A stretch of DNA of 64,000 nucleotides from Zonotrichia leucophrys gambelii (GCF_028769735.1 NC_088169.1:47744201-47808200); one strand, 5' to 3'; counted from the first letter of the stretch, positions 12,231-26,231 are shown. The notes: a model not told the origin generated them from the sequence alone. Numbers and translations: made by a program.

Positions 12231-12984
12231 CAATATGAACTTAATTAATAGTTGGTGATTTGAGCTTTTATACTGTGGAAATTCTAAACTCTTTTTCAAA
12301 ATGAAGTATTTATTCAATCAGTGTTTTTTCTTATAAAGACAACTTTGATTAAAATACATTAGTAACGATGAATGATGAGATAATATACTGAAAGCAGAGA
12401 CAGAGTTATTTTTGATTTACCAAACAGATATAGCAAAGGTGGATGAATGGTGTAACATATTCTTCAATGAGAATATTATTAATAAATCTGTTATTGTTCT
12501 ATTTGTTAATTAAATATTAATACCCGTTCTTAAAATATAACACTTCAGCCACTTTAAACTATGAATTAGAATAAATGGTGAGACATTATTTCCCCCTCAG
12601 AATCTTCAAATTGCTCTTTTACATTTTTCTTTGTTTTTTTCTTCAGGTTTTTCTAAACACAGCTGTACTTTTAAGGTCTTTCAAACATAACTTTTTGGCT
12701 GTCACTGCATAATATGTAAGTTTAGTTTGTTGCAACAGCAGTTTTCAGCCTTGGGAAGATATGATTCTAAAGGTATGAGTTTTCAAAATACAGGTTAGAG
12801 AAATATAATTTCACCAAGAGTTTGTTTCAGTTTTGGGGTGAAATAGGTCCCCTGGATATAGATCAAAGCAAAGCTTTTTCAATTTGCTATTACTATGTCT
12901 TTCTCAGTACTCCTATGTCATATACAAGTATCAGGACTTGGATTATTCACAGTCATGCACTGCAGCATTGCATGGGTTTGTTTT

Positions 12985-13470
12985 GACCACGTACAGGACC
13001 CAGCAGTTCACCTTGTTGAACACCCTGCGACTGATCTCAGCCCATTGATCCATCCTGTCCAGATCCCAGAGTCTTCCTTTCCTCAAACAGCTCAGCACTC
13101 CCACTCAACTTGGTGTTATCTGCAAGCTGACTCAGTGTGCACTAAATCCTCTTGTCCAAATCATTGATAGAGATATTAACCAGGACTGGTGCCAGTACTG
13201 AGTCCTGGGGAACACTTGTGACTGGCCACCAGCTGGATGTAACTCCATTCACCATCAAGAGTTCAGCTTGGCCATCTGGCCAGTTTTTCCCCCAGTCAAG
13301 GCCGCACCTGCCTAAGTTGCGAGTAGCCAGTTCCTCCAGGAGGATGCCATGGGAAATAGCGTAAAAGACTTTACCAAATTTCAAGTTAGCAACATCCACA
13401 TCCTTTCCCTCATCCACAAAGCAGGTCAATTTTTCATAGGAGATCAGATCCTGGAGCTTCCCATTTAGCT
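12985..13470 (-). pseudogene. CR1 LINE reverse transcriptase fragment, antisense
   Basis: The minus strand encodes a broken CR1 ORF2 piece. Recognisable blocks are a [19 protein letters not shown] segment, then [20 protein letters not shown], which corresponds to the CR1 reverse transcriptase motif usually read as [21 protein letters not shown]. Frameshifts and substitutions show it is dead. It is separated by a plus-strand CR1 from another antisense CR1 piece at 14453, so the two may be parts of one older insertion. Confidence 0.85.
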
Positions 13471-13544
13471 AAGACTGCTAGTAAGTGATTGAAAGCATTT
13501 ACTGTGAAAGTGTCTAAAGGCATGTCATTAGTAGCATCACTAAG

Positions 13545-14452
13545 AATTCATTACTAGGCCAAGAACTTTTTAACTTAGTTATCAATGACTTCGGTGAAGG
13601 GTTTAGATGCCTCCTCAGCATGTTCACTGATGGCACAAACCTGGGAGCAGTGGCCAGTACCCCAGATGGTTGTGCAGCCCTTCAGAGGGGCTTCAGCAGT
13701 ATGGAAAGATCAGCAGTCTAAAGTTCAACAAAGGCAAATGCAGGACCCTGTACTTGGACAAGAAAAATCCCATGCACCAGTACAGGCTGGAGATTGACCT
13801 GGAAAGCAGCTCTGCGAAGAAGGACCTTAGTGTCCTTCTAACAAGGAGTCTGTGTCCTTGGGGCCAACAAGGTTAATGGGATTCTGACAGATCCATGCAT
13901 TAGGAAGAACATTGCAATCCTGTCCCTCTACTTGGGCCTGGTGAGGCCTAAGTTCTGGGTCCAGTTCTGTAGTATCAGAGAGATACAGAGCTTCTGAAGC
14001 AGCTCCAGCAGAGTGCTGCAAAGGGTTTAAGGGACAGGAGCATCTCTCTTATGAGGAAAGGCTCAGGGAGCTGGGCCTTTTCAGCCTTATGAAGAGGTGA
14101 CTGAGAGGGGACCTCATCAATGTCTATAAGGATATAAAGGGAGGTGCCAAGAGGATGGGTCCAGGCTCTTCTTGGTGGTGGCAATCAATAGGACAACAGA
14201 CAATGGGCAGAGGCTGATGCCCAGGAAATTCCATCTGAACATGAGGAAGAGCTTCTTTACTGTGTGAGTGACCGCCCACTGGAACAGATTGTCCAGACAT
14301 GTTGTGGAACTTCCCTCACTTGAGAGATTCAAGAACCATGAGGATGCAATCCTATGTCATATACTCTAAGACATCCCTGCTTGAGCAAGGAGATCAGATC
14401 AAATGATCCACTGTGGTACCTTCCAACCTGACCCACTCTGTGACACTGTGAA
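13545..14452 (+). pseudogene. CR1 LINE 3' half (RT C-terminus and 3' end), sense
   Basis: Starts in the RT region (INDF, then FTDGTNLGAVASTPDG-like) and runs through the CR1 C-terminal part (KFNKGKCRTLYLD, 'GAGGAAAGGCTCAGGGAGCT', 'AGAGGGGACCTCATCAATG') to the tail 'CCTTCCAACCTGACCCACTC' and 'TCTGTGACACTGTGA'. Several frame changes interrupt it. It is inserted between two antisense CR1 pieces. Confidence 0.9.
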
Positions 14453-14735
14453 ATCAGCTCAGTGAGTGCTTCTACCAGCCCCTCAGTACTCTCAGGTGGA
14501 TCTCTTCCCATCCCACCAACTTGTATGTCCCTAAGTGGTACAACAGCTTATCGGCCATTTCTTATTGGATTACAGGGGCTTCATTCTGCTTCCAGTCCTT
14601 GTCTTTCAGCTCAGGGGGCTGGGTACCCAGTGAAGAACTGATCTTACTATTAAAGACTGAGATAAAGAAGGCATTTAGCACCTCAGTCTTCTTCTCATTC
14701 TTTGTCACTACACCCCCACTGCATCAAATAATGGA
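14453..14735 (-). pseudogene. CR1 LINE linker-region fragment, antisense
   Basis: The minus strand carries the CR1 segment between endonuclease and reverse transcriptase: a DEEKAEVLNAFF-like block (here 'GTGCTAAATGCCTTC'), an FNSK-like block ('TTTAATAGTAAGATCAG'), then 'GGGTACCCAGCCCCCTGAGC'. It is the more 5' part of the same kind of element as 12985-13470. Confidence 0.75.
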
Positions 14736-17272
14736 TTTTTTGCTTATGTATTTATAAAGCCTTTTTTAATTCTCTTTTAAAGTAGCAAGATAATGGTAAT
14801 GTATGATCATTATAGGAAAGTGGTAATGAAAAACAAGTCAATAAATTTAATATTCATTACCTTTAAGATAGGTAGGTTAATTTAAGCAATCATCTGCAGC
14901 CAAATACTGCAACCTAGATCTATTAACTCACTCAAAACCAGATAGGATGGGTAAGCAAATTTGAAATACTGAAATACTGGGTTGCAAGAAAGAAAAATTA
15001 AAAATCTATTCAAAATAAGGGAAATAGTGAAGATGTAAATGTACAAAATCAAACAAAAAACCAAACCACTCCTTATGTTAAAAAAATCCAAACCTGAACA
15101 AGTCAAATGAAATGAAGAGTTTTCTCCTCCTCAAACACTTTATCAAATCATGTCTACTGTTGGCTAAATCTTGATATAACATAGGATTTTGTGATTGGGA
15201 ATGTTACTTAATTTCTTTGCATCTTTCCATTCAGAAATTGCTTCAGAGTCTCAAGAACTGAAGTGTGAGAAGTATTGGAAATCTAAGATATATCAAGAGG
15301 AAAGTATCTGACTGACAGATTGCCAGGTCGAGTGAATGGAAAAAAAGAGAACTTCAAGTGGAGATTTGCTTTTATTCACTGATGCTCGACCCAGTTTCTC
15401 TAGTTCATGATAACAATATCCAAATATAATGTTGTGATATAGTGATATAGACTATTTACATTTCAGCCACTAACAGTGGTCTCAAAAAAATGATTTCCCA
15501 CTGCTGAGACCTGATTGTGCAATAAGGTGATTTTGCTAAATGAAGAACAGCACAGGAGCTGTTTTATGACTGAGAAATCACTAACTGCCAGTCTCAACAT
15601 CTTGTCTGGAATAGTGAAGGAAGACTAAAGAATCGTCTCTTAGATAACATATCTTCTGCCAGTTTTCCTATTTTTGTAATTGCAAGTACTCACCTAATCT
15701 CCATTGTCTTTTAGTAAATCACCAAAAAACCCCTTCAAAGTACCACCACCACCAACAACAACAACAGCCCAAGAAAAAACAACCCAAAACCAAACTCCCA
15801 AACAAACAAAACTAAGTTTATCCCAAGAAGTATTAGGATGAAATGAAAAAAACCCCACTATTATTTTATCATAGTATGCTGTAGTTCTGTAATGGTGTAA
15901 GTACAATTTAATATCATTTCCTGAAAAGCTGCTAACATAGTTAACCCAAGGGAGCATAATCCTCTCTAAGAGAGAGTTTTATGAATGTTTGCAAATATCA
16001 GTCTGCTCTTTAGCTGGTTTTTGTTTGTTTTCCTTTTACAAACAGAAGCTGCAGAAGTACTCTCAGGACTGAATCGATTAAAGAGCTGCAGCTCTTGATC
16101 TGTGAAGAGAGAGTGAGGGATCAAGGCTTGTTCGGCCTGGAGAAGAGAATTCGATTTTACAGAGAGGATGGCACGTTGCACCTTTCTTTGTAAATAAAGG
16201 TTTGTCAAGATTCAAGCTTGAGTACTGGCTCACAACTGCCTTTACTATTCACTTATTGACATGAACCTCATGGCTCCAGCTTGCACCAGCTAGTATTCTC
16301 CTAAACAAAACTCAATACAGTTCAGGAAATAGCAGAGAACATAACCTGGTATACAACGTGTCTTTCACCACTCTAGCTGAAGGGATAAAGGAGAATTTTT
16401 CTGTAAGGACATGAGCCATCCAATGTCAGCAGTCCTCAGACAAAGAAACCCCCCTTGTGTATAAAGTTTATGTGCAATGATGTACCCATAGATCTATTTT
16501 CCTCCTTCATGAGCTCTTTAATTTTTGATACCTTGGTGTATTAAGGAATCCTAAATAAAATTGTCTTATAACAGCAGTGTGTATTTAATATATATGTTCT
16601 CCTTGAAACTTCAACTGGGTTTTGAAAGAGACTGCAGCTCTTTCAATCAAGAATGATCTCATATGCTCATGGGTATTTCATTTCTCATCATAACCATGTA
16701 ACTGGAATATAAGATCTTCAGGGATTCATGTACTAGAAAATTATGAAACAGCCTGTCAAAACAGAAAAGCTTTCCTCTTTAGAGTGCTTTTGTTGCATCC
16801 ATTACTTTTTATTCCAATTAACTTAGCTGTAGAAGACTTACTTATATCAAGTTCTCAAACATTTTCAATCTTGTCTCTTTTTTCTTGTCATGTGGGTTCT
16901 GTGGGCTAACTGTGGTTTGTGTATCTCTATGTGGGCTCTTTGCCCTATCTGTTAAGTAACTCTGTGATCTCCTTGTTCATTCTTTGATCCATTAAAAGAG
17001 TTGATGTCTCTTTTAAAACCCAGTTTATGTTTCAAGGAGGACACTGACCTTTACATGAAAAACTTTTTAACCAATTTCAAGCAGAAAATAGCAATTTGAG
17101 GGGCTCTACTTCTATATAGAGGAAGCTCAGGAAAATAACAGGGGTTCAGAATATAAGTGTCACTTTAGAAAATTAACCATTTCCAAAATAATAGAAATAG
17201 AGTTACTAATAATTTAAGACTTCTAGAGACACTTGGTTACTGCTGTGACTTCTACCAGCACAACCACTGCTG
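14736..17272. other. Non-coding DNA with a short CA-rich simple repeat
   Basis: AT-rich sequence. A low-complexity patch at 15737-15795 is rich in ACC and AAC triplets. Around 16125-16150 'GGCCTGGAGAAGAGAATTC' resembles a piece of CR1 but is too short to call. No gene seen. Confidence 0.5.
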
Positions 17273-17830
17273 TGTTGGGTTGGCCAGCTGCCAGATTCCA
17301 TTTACCTGCTCTCTCACTCCCCCTCCCTGACAGGACACAGGGGAGAAAATAAGATGTAAATACACGTGGGTTGAGATTAAGACAAGGAGACCAACTGTCA
17401 CAGGCAAATCAGACTGGATTTGGAGAATTTTTTTTTAATTGCTGATTAAAATATATTAAGATAGTGAGGAACACAGACTGAAATACTGTCACCCCACCCT
17501 CCCTTTTTCTCAGGCTCAACTTTACTCCTTCATTCCTAACTCCTCCACCTTCCCTTTTCCCAGGCAGCAGATGGAAATGGAGACTGGGGGGTGGGGGCTG
17601 TAGCCAAGCCATAACTGTCCCTCTCTGCAGCTTCCTCAGCATGTGCTGCAGCACTTGTCAGGAAAATCTGCTCCAGCATGCATTCTCTGCAGGTCAGAGT
17701 CCCTTCAGGAAACATTTACCTGCTCCATAATGGGAAACTACACAGGCTACAACGTGTTTGTCTGCTCTGGTGTTGTCTTCCCCGAGGCTGCAAGGGAATC
17801 ACATAGACAAAAGCAGCGGTGGAGGTGCGT
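17273..17830 (-). repeat. Avian LTR, family B, 3' portion, minus strand
   Basis: Starts at TGTTGGGTTGGCCAGCTGCCAG, continues with 'CTGCTCTCTCACTCCCCCTCC', 'GTGGGTTGAGATTAAGACAAGG', 'CACCCCACCCTCCC' and GCAGCACTTGTCAGG/CTGCTCCAGCATG blocks. I recognise this as the downstream part, in reverse, of a large bird LTR. The plus-strand piece at 49337 is the upstream part of the same family. Family recognition is from memory. Confidence 0.6.
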
Positions 17831-18344
17831 AGCAGGAACAGAGGCATTTAGTATTAGTGCCAGGCAAAACGTTCTAGGGGCTTTGCTTGCACTCTAAAAA
17901 GCTCTTGTCATTCTGGTGACTTAGTAGATACTGTGGGGATGGTGAACTGTATGTGGTGCAGCTTGGGGTGGTGATTGGATTTCCTCTTCAAGCTACAGAA
18001 AATATTTATGAAAATCTTCTTATTCTACACTGATTAAGATTCTAACTAATGTATGGTAACCAAAGATAGATGGGAAGAAAGTTTCCTTAGAAGCTAGAAA
18101 AGGATGTGATGGCTTATTTGGATTTTTCATCTCTATGTAGCAGAGAGCGAATGAGGATGTTGCAGCATGGGGAAAAGGGACTAGCAATATAACATATCAA
18201 GAATCAAACTTACTGCTTAGAACTAGGGAGAAAATACATACCAGTACTTGAATAAGTGTTGTTATTTTACTACTATGGAATTGTGTTTATTCTCTGCAGC
18301 AGTTCTTTTATCAAATTAAACTTTCATTTTATGCATTACTAAAA
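17831..18344. other. Non-coding DNA, nothing recognised
   Basis: Short AT-rich spacer between an LTR fragment and a CR1 fragment. Confidence 0.5.
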
Positions 18345-19205
18345 AAAGACACAGAAAGGCTTGGGTTGGAAGGGACCATGAAAATCACATTCTTCCAAAG
18401 CCCCTGCCACAGGCAGGGATACTATCCACCAGTGCAGGTTGCTTAGAGCCCTGTGCAACTTGAACATTTCCAGGGAGGGGCATCCACAATTTCCCTGTGC
18501 AGTCTGTAGCAGTGCTTCTACCCTCTGAATAAAGATCTTTTTCCTGACATCTAATCTAAATCTCTTGAAGTTTAAACCCCTTCCCCCTTATCCTACCTGT
18601 CCATGTAAAAAGTTGCTCTCCCTCTTATTTATAAGCTGTAAGCTTATAAATTTCTCTTATTTTAAGTACCAGAAGGCCACAATGAAGTCTCCCCGGAGTT
18701 TTTTCTCCAGGCTGGAAAGCCTCAGGTCTCTCAGTCTGCCACTGTAGGAGAGATGCTCCAGCCCACATATCATTTTTGTGGTCCTCTTTTGTAACTGCTT
18801 GAAGAGGTTCACATTTTTCTCATGCTGAGGACCCCAGAGCTGAATGCAGCATTTCAGGTGGAGTCTCACAAGGGCAAAATAGAGCTGGAGTTTCCTGCTG
18901 GCCTCCCCCCTTTTGACATAGCCCAGGATCTGCTCAGCTTTCTGGGCTGCCAGAGTACACTGTGGGCTCACATCCAGCTTTCTATACCTGAGAACATCCA
19001 AGCCCTTCACTGCAAGGCTCTTCTTGCAGTCTGTACTCATGTCTGGGATTGCCTCCTCCCAGGTGCAGCACCTTGCCCTTCGACTTGTTGAACTTCTTAA
19101 GGTGCTCATGCACCCAATTCTTGAGCTTGTCCAGGTTCATCTGGATGGCTTCTCTTCCTTCTGTTGTGTCAGCTGGGCCAGTCAGCCTAGTCCTATCTGA
19201 AAAAC
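18345..19205 (-). pseudogene. CR1 LINE 3' region, antisense
   Basis: On the minus strand the order is: TSEGREAIQ-like and KFNKSKGKVLHLGG (about 19180-19060), a C-terminal block with SLEKKLRGDFIVAFWYLK (about 18710-18657), a non-coding tail, and 'GGTCCCTTCCAACCCAAGCC' at the 3' end (about 18380-18360). The open frame at 18657-19109 (150 codons) is a surviving part of the CR1 reverse transcriptase C-terminus, not a host gene. One frame change near 19060-19110 separates the two coding pieces. Confidence 0.9.
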
Positions 19206-19395
19206 TGATGAATGTGCACCTCTTTTCTGACACATGTGTACATAGAATACTGTCTTGCTATTTTTCATATCCCTTACCAAAACCCATGACCTCCATGCCT
19301 TAAATTCCATGACCCCATTTCTACACATATTAACAGTATCCCTGTACTCCTCCCAGGTTCACTGTCTGTGCTTCCACTGGCTGTGCATTTCCTTT

Positions 19396-19950
19396 TGTGC
19401 TGGTTTTGGCTGGGGAAGAGTTTATTTTCATCACAGGAGCTGGTATGGGGCCGTGTTTTGGCTATGTGTTAAGAACAGGTTGAAAATATTGAGATGTTTT
19501 TGTTATTGCTGAGTGGGGTTACACAGAGCCGAGGCCTTTTCTGCTTGTACTGATATGTTTCAATGACGTTGGGAGTGCATGGGAAATTGGGAGGATACAT
19601 ACAGAACAGGTGACTCAAACCAACCAAAGGAATATTCCATACTGTATGACATCATGCTCAGTATATAAAGTGGGGGGAAGAAGGGAAAAGTAGAGGATGG
19701 TGTTTGTCTTCCTAAGTAATTGTTACATGTTTGGTGCCCTGCTCTCCTGGAGATGGCTGAACACTTGCCTATCCATGGAAAACAGTGAATTGATTTCTTG
19801 TTTTGCATTGCATTTTGCATGCTTTTTGCTTTCCCTATTAAACTGTCATCCCAACCCATGTGTTCTGTACATTTTACCCTTCCAATTCTCTTGCTGATCC
19901 CACTAGTGTGGAATTGTATGGTACTTGTTTGCTGTTTGGTATGGTTAGAA
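19396..19950 (+). repeat. Avian solo LTR, family A copy 2
   Basis: Begins TGTGCTGGTTTTGGCTGGGG. It contains 'GAGCTGGTATGGGGCC', 'GGAATATTCCATACTGTATG' and 'ACATCATGCTCAGTATATAAAG' (promoter with TATA box), then 'TCTCCTGGAGATGGCTGAAC' and 'CTATTAAACTGTC' with 'CAACCCATG' near the end. Compared with 31566-32126 it is collinear over its length. The 3' edge is blurred. Confidence 0.85.
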
Positions 19951-22900
19951 ATATTCAAGAAAGATACAGAGGGTAAAATGGGCTCAAATCAGAGTTCTCT
20001 GTGTAATCAGGGTAAACTACAGTCAGCCTTTCTCACTGACCTCTCACTTTCACCTCCCTCCTTGCCCCAACTGGCAGTGGGAGAGAGTTGCAAGAGAAGA
20101 TTCTGTCAACAAATAACTTCAGCAGTTAAGGTCATGTTTTGAAATACTTATTAAATATTTTACTTATAATTATAGATCCTTGCCTTTGTTTTTATGAGTG
20201 TGAAATGGTCTTAGGTTTTGAGCTGAACTGAGATTTGGAACTGAGACATCAAGAAATGGAAAATCATAATGTAAATGAGCCACTAGCTGAAGTGAAGAGA
20301 ATGCAGTGTTCTTGATGCAGTCTTTGTTTTATGGTGGTAAGAAACCAATTGAATCTGTGGCCTGGTCACAGAAAAGTTCATCAGCAAGGTTAAATTATAA
20401 ATTCTAAAAACCTTTGTTAGCAAGTGAAACTACAGCATGGCCATATTAATGTGATGTATATGTGTACATTGTCATAAACCTTTTGAAACTGTAGACCTTT
20501 TCAGGATGCTATTAGTATAATTTAGGAGAATCAACACAATTATATTGGATTAGATAATGGAAATTGGCAAGATAAATAAATGTTTGAAAGCTCTTGGGGA
20601 TATGGAACTGCATTATTAAATTAGAACTTCAGCTAAAATGATAAGGTCTGGTGATTACATTTTCATTAGTTGTACCTTCTGCAGTGTCACATAATAGCTT
20701 TGTTGATTGTGCATAATTTACAATGCTTTCAAAATGCAACACAATTACATGTCTTTTTAAAATATTGTTGTTGTGCTGGAAAGTAAATTGATGGGCCTAA
20801 GCATAAGTTAAAAGTTAACCTGCAACTATGAGCATGAGTCTCGTATTTTTTGAACCTGAGGCATTTAGAGGAATGCAGTTGTATTTTCTCTGTAGAAAAT
20901 ATAGTTTTGCAATAAAATAATATTTGAATTGATCATAAATTTAAAAATAAAAAATCCAGATCTCAAGGGAACTAAACCATATAGATGCTACAGAAAATAG
21001 TTTGTATTTTTCTTTTTTTAATGAAACTGGTTTTGTTTGTTTGAGGTTTTTTTTTTAAGATGAATGAAAAGAGCAACATGGAATCACCAGCAAATCTTGG
21101 TACCAAACATAAGGCACTTCCATAAGTTTAATTATTTTTAAATTATTACTACACAGTGTTTATTATTAAATATTGATTTAATATTACATGTATGGTGTAA
21201 ACTATACTTTATAACTGGTACGTTACTATAACCAAAGTGCTGACTTTGTTAAATATTTGTTCTTGCAGTACAGTGAAGCTTTTTGGTGCGACCCAAATAA
21301 ATGTATTTAGACTCAGGAAATATATATATTGTATCAGCCTGAATGAAATTTATGATGTGGCTGAACGAACTGCATTTCTTTGTGATGGACATAAGTCTAA
21401 ATTATGAAAATAGAAGCCATAAAAATCTTAAACTTTTGGTGTTTCAGGCTGAAATTTTATGCAAAAGTCAATCTTTATTTTTTTCTTCTATATCAATATG
21501 AATTTAAATAGTCAAATGCAAAACAATCTGACTTCAAACTTAACTGGGGTTAGAAAAAATTTTATTAAGTTTTGGAGTTGCTTTGTTTTGTTTGCTTTGG
21601 ATGCAAGGGAGAAAGGGTACTAAAATTTCCTTTTGACCAAGTATCATTTTCTGGAATGGAAAGTTCTGATTCCACTTTTTCCTAGACCTGTCTTGAAAAT
21701 TTCATCTCTTTGTAGCACTGCATAGTGTCACATACTGAAGGGAACTCAGCAAAAATTACACAAAAAATAGACAATGTGACACTCAGGACTGAGAAAATGC
21801 TGGTATAACCAGAGCAAATAAAAGTGTGAGCAAACAGAGAGACTTGAGGGACAAAGATTGCAAGTTTTTATTTACCTCTGTAAGATCCTGGTAACAGTAG
21901 CAAAATTTTTCTTTTGTTTTTAGTTTTGTATTTCATCACCTGATTATATCAGGTGAAAAGGTAATTTCCAGATTATGATGCAGTCTGGAAGCAGAAGTAT
22001 TGAAACAAGTTTTGTGATACAGTTTCTGTCTCCTTGCAATGTTCATAGGCTCTAAAGCTCCAGTTATAGCTGGCATGTTTGCCTACAGCCATTCATTAAT
22101 CATCCTGTCTGGGAACTTTGTCCTCTACTGTCCTGATTTGTTCGTGATGTTTCCCTAAAGGGAAAACTAAGATGCTGTTTTCACAGAAAAGAAAATTCCT
22201 TGAAGAAGCCCTTCTAAAAGTATGTTAAATTTCCAAATCTCAAAACAAACTTTGAGTTTGTAAAATTTGGGCAATTTGAAATTTCTTTTAATTCATTCTT
22301 ACATTCCTTAGTGTTCTGCCAAAGAATTTGAATTTGACATCTGATTTTTTTTCTGAATTTTTGCTAATGAAATCTCTCTCCAGAATTATTTGCCTAAATT
22401 TATTTAGAAAAAGATAAAATAAGACACATTAATCTAAGTGAATGTAGTTTAATTGAATATTTAGGAATAAAAACATAAATTATAATAATTGAAAATATTT
22501 TAATTAAATAACTGCTGTGCTAATTATTCAACATATTATTATCTTCAAAGATAAGTAAATGAAATTTCTCATCTGCTGATGAAATATTAGCTGTATAGGA
22601 AATGAGAAAAGTGAATACTGGTAATTTAATTTGATTTGTTAAAAATGTTCAATTAAAAATACAAATAAATATGAAACATGACAAAAAAGAAACAGTAAAT
22701 GAAGTTCACTCCATATAACTTAAAGTAAACATGCTGGTATTGTGCATAGTTATATGCAAAGTGTTTTGAACACTAAATACAGTGGAACTGAGAAAGAGAA
22801 AAATAAAGACTAGTAAAGGGAGTATAAAATGCAATAGATTCTTTAGTCTAATCTCCATGGATTGGAGAATAAATTGCTACTGTGAAGTGAAGAAGGAAAT

Positions 22901-23961
22901 ATTAAATGCATTACGGTTTGGCTTTTTTAAAAATCAAATTATTGCATTGTAATGTCATTTTGTTTTAGTGGTTAGTTGAAAAAACAACAAAGACTTAGAA
23001 GACATTTTAGCTACAGGTTAATTGTTTCTTTGGTTGGGTTTTATCTTATACTAGGGCCGAGATAAATTAATCTCTGAGCAAAAGTCAGTATTTATATAAA
23101 CTATATTTCAAAAGATTTATTTTTAAAAATCTAGTTAATTTTGAATTTTACTGGACAATTATATTAGTTAATATAATGATCTTTCATTTTTTATCTAAAA
23201 TCTGGACATGTTAAAGAAATTTTGTTCTTAAAGAAATGTAAAGGTTCTGTGTTGGTAAGTTTATTCTTACACTGGTTATTTATTTTTATCTTATACAGTT
23301 TAATTTCAGTTTGTAATATTTGGGCTAAGATTTTTTCCATTTAAGAGGGATTACAGCCTTTTGCTCAGTCTTGTCTTCCTCTCATGATAAAACTCATGAA
23401 GTTATATTTGAAAAAAAAAAAAGAAATTTCCCCAAAACCCCAAAGAAAGAACCTGAAAACTCTTGACAGGAGTTGTGGGAGAAATCAGTCCTCATTCTAT
23501 GACAAGACTCAGTAGAGTTTAAGTGATTTTTGTAGGTTTATGATGGACACACACCCCACCTGCTCTGAAACTCATGTCAGTTTTCAACACAGATCAACAA
23601 CAGGTTTACAACTTAGTTATCATGAGTTATCATAGCTGCAGCTTTCATAGTTGATTCCAAAATAGAAATAACAATAGCAAACTTATTTCCAAGAGAAATG
23701 TCTAATTTCAGGTAATATTGACAAATTTCATAAAGTTACAGGGAAAATTTCTAGAAGGAAGTAAATAGCAGTCTCATGGGTTTTTTTCACAGCTTGGTGT
23801 TGATGGCACAGCAGATCTAGATCCCAACCCAGGAATTTTACACTACAGATTTATGTACCTGAATAAGTTTATAGTAATTAATTCACGTGCTCTGATTATT
23901 TGAAGTCTTAAAAATATTTTCAGCAAAATTGCTTCTTTCTCAAGAAACACATTCCCATTGG

Positions 23962-23994
23962 TTTTTTATTTTTTTTTTTTTTTTTTTTTTTTTT
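23962..23994. repeat. Poly-T tract
   Basis: Six T, one A, then 26 uninterrupted T. I see no retrogene next to it, so it is reported only as a homopolymer. Confidence 0.95.
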
Positions 23995-26231
23995 AACTCA
24001 GGCTTGTCAATGCTTGTGTTTAAAAGTACACTGCTTAAAAGATTCATGCACTTGGCCCCTACCCAAGAATGATGTTATCATATATTCCTCATTGCTAGTC
24101 CTAGCAATATTCTCTGTAATTTCATTGGCTGCTGGATCATGAAATAAAGGTCAATTTAGTCTTCCACAGACAGTGCAGCTGATGGAGAGTCAGCCTACCT
24201 CATACTTTTGTGGTTCAGGTTTTGGAACAATTCACTCATTTTAAAGAGACACCAGAGAACAATATTGTTGTTTTAATACCAGCACATCTTTGCAAGACTT
24301 GATAAATACCAGAAACTATTATACTGCTGACACTGCCTTTTTCCAATATTGCTTTCCATCTTCATTTCCCTCAGTAATTTTACTAAGCAATTTTTTAAAA
24401 TGCACTCAAAGCAAACATCATGCTTAACTTGCTAAAAGAGGAATGAAAATATAATTAATGTACTCCTGCAATATTGAGAAAGCATGGCTTTATTATTATT
24501 TTTTGCAAAGGAAGTAAATGAAAGTAAGAAAGAAATAATTTATTTCTTGCTATATTGTATCAAAATTATCTGCAATTTTAAGTAGTTCTCTGGCCTAGAA
24601 ATCTGGTTTTGTAAGAAAACTTGTGAAGGACCCATAGAGTTGTGCTAGATTCCTGTAAAATATTCAGAAACTGTTAAATTCTGAGAGAATGAGTTTTATT
24701 CAGATTAGGCAAGACCAAAAAAGAAAAATCTGGTAAAGGTAAAATTGTTGAAATAAAAATTCAAGGTTTAAATTAAAAAAACCTAAAAACCAAAAACAAA
24801 CAAAGCAAAAGCAGAACACAGAAGTGAAAATATGAAAATGCACAGAATTCTAATGGAAGAGGGAATTCTTTCTTTCAGAGCAGCAATGGTTCTCTCCATT
24901 TCAAGAAGACAATCAGTTTCTACCACCTGAGTAATTACTGCCAAGCTGGGAAAGATTTGTCGGGTGCCGTACTGGGAATGGGGAACATACTAATGCTTAG
25001 CATAGTGAAACTCAGATAGCTTTGTGTGTATTAGCACTTAAGTAATTACTTTGTACTTTGAAGCTGTGTTTATCCAGCCTGCAGAATATTTTTGTGGATG
25101 GTAAAAGTTGCCCAAACTGTTACACACAGAAGGAGAGTTATACTGGGAAAAGTGGAGAAGACTGATGTAGCATCCAGAAAGAAATTGGGAAGACATTTTT
25201 GGATAGAGGCTTGCTGAGATTGGTGCCTCTGGTAAGCACGGTGGAGGGGAGGCACTGATTACATCACTCCCATGTTCCCAACAAATCTCTGTATTTCCAT
25301 ACATTGAAACTCCTCTTTCAGCAGTGACAATCAGAACAAGCTCTGTCACTGAATCCCGAGCAAAAGGGGTGTCAGTAAGAGTTTTATTGACTTCAATAGA
25401 CTCTTTACATAGAATATTTCATACCTATTTTGCCTATAATTAATGTTATCTGCGCATAGATATAGATTTATAGTGCCTTAGGGTATTTGGAGGATCATAC
25501 TATATGTTAGCAATAAAGAACCAAATTTTGTGAAAATAATTGTTTGTTAGTCTTTCTGTAAGGATAAAAGTTTTGCTGTTAAAAGAATTCGATATGTATT
25601 CCACACAAAGGATTTATCATTGATTTAATGGAGTAGTTTCATTTCTAGATCCAGAATGAAATGTGGAAAGATAAGAGGCAATGCCTTTTAACATTACCTA
25701 GAGTTTATCTCTCTCAAGTTTAACAAGGAAAAGATTATTATCAGAAAAGAGAGCAGCCTATGTAAAAGGATAGCTATAAGGTAAAATGCCTAGGAAACTA
25801 AAAAGGAATACCTCTGAGGAATCTGCACACAATTTGGTTTATGGAAAGCAAAAAAAACAATAAACTAAACATCAAAATGGAAGCAATAATTTTCTTTCTT
25901 TTCTTTATTTTTAACATTCTAGTACCTTGCCTTTCTTTGAGAAAAAAGATGTTTCCATTATTTTTAATTTTTTTAAATTAATTTTTTAATATTTCCATTT
26001 AAAAATCAGGAGCTTTTATCTGCCAACAATCTGAAAAGTGTTTATGGTGTATCATATGAAATAACCATATTATCTTTAAAAAAATGTATTTTTCTATAGA
26101 AATGGTTTGTTTTCTTTGATGCTTTTGTGATATGCATACTAACAGATGTATTTCCCTCAACAAAGTTGCATGAAGTATAGTAAATTCTCATTCACTTACA
26201 ATTTTTCTTCACATATTATTTCATACATATG

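Noticed and set aside
16120..16160. Short CR1-like 'GGCCTGGAGAAGAGAA' match
   Set aside because: Only about 20 bases match, without supporting flanks.
18657..19109. 150-codon minus-strand open frame as a possible host gene
   Set aside because: Its residues follow the CR1 reverse transcriptase C-terminus, with a CR1 tail next to it.
23962..23994. Poly-T tract as the tail of a processed pseudogene on the minus strand
   Set aside because: No recognisable gene body or target duplication next to it.
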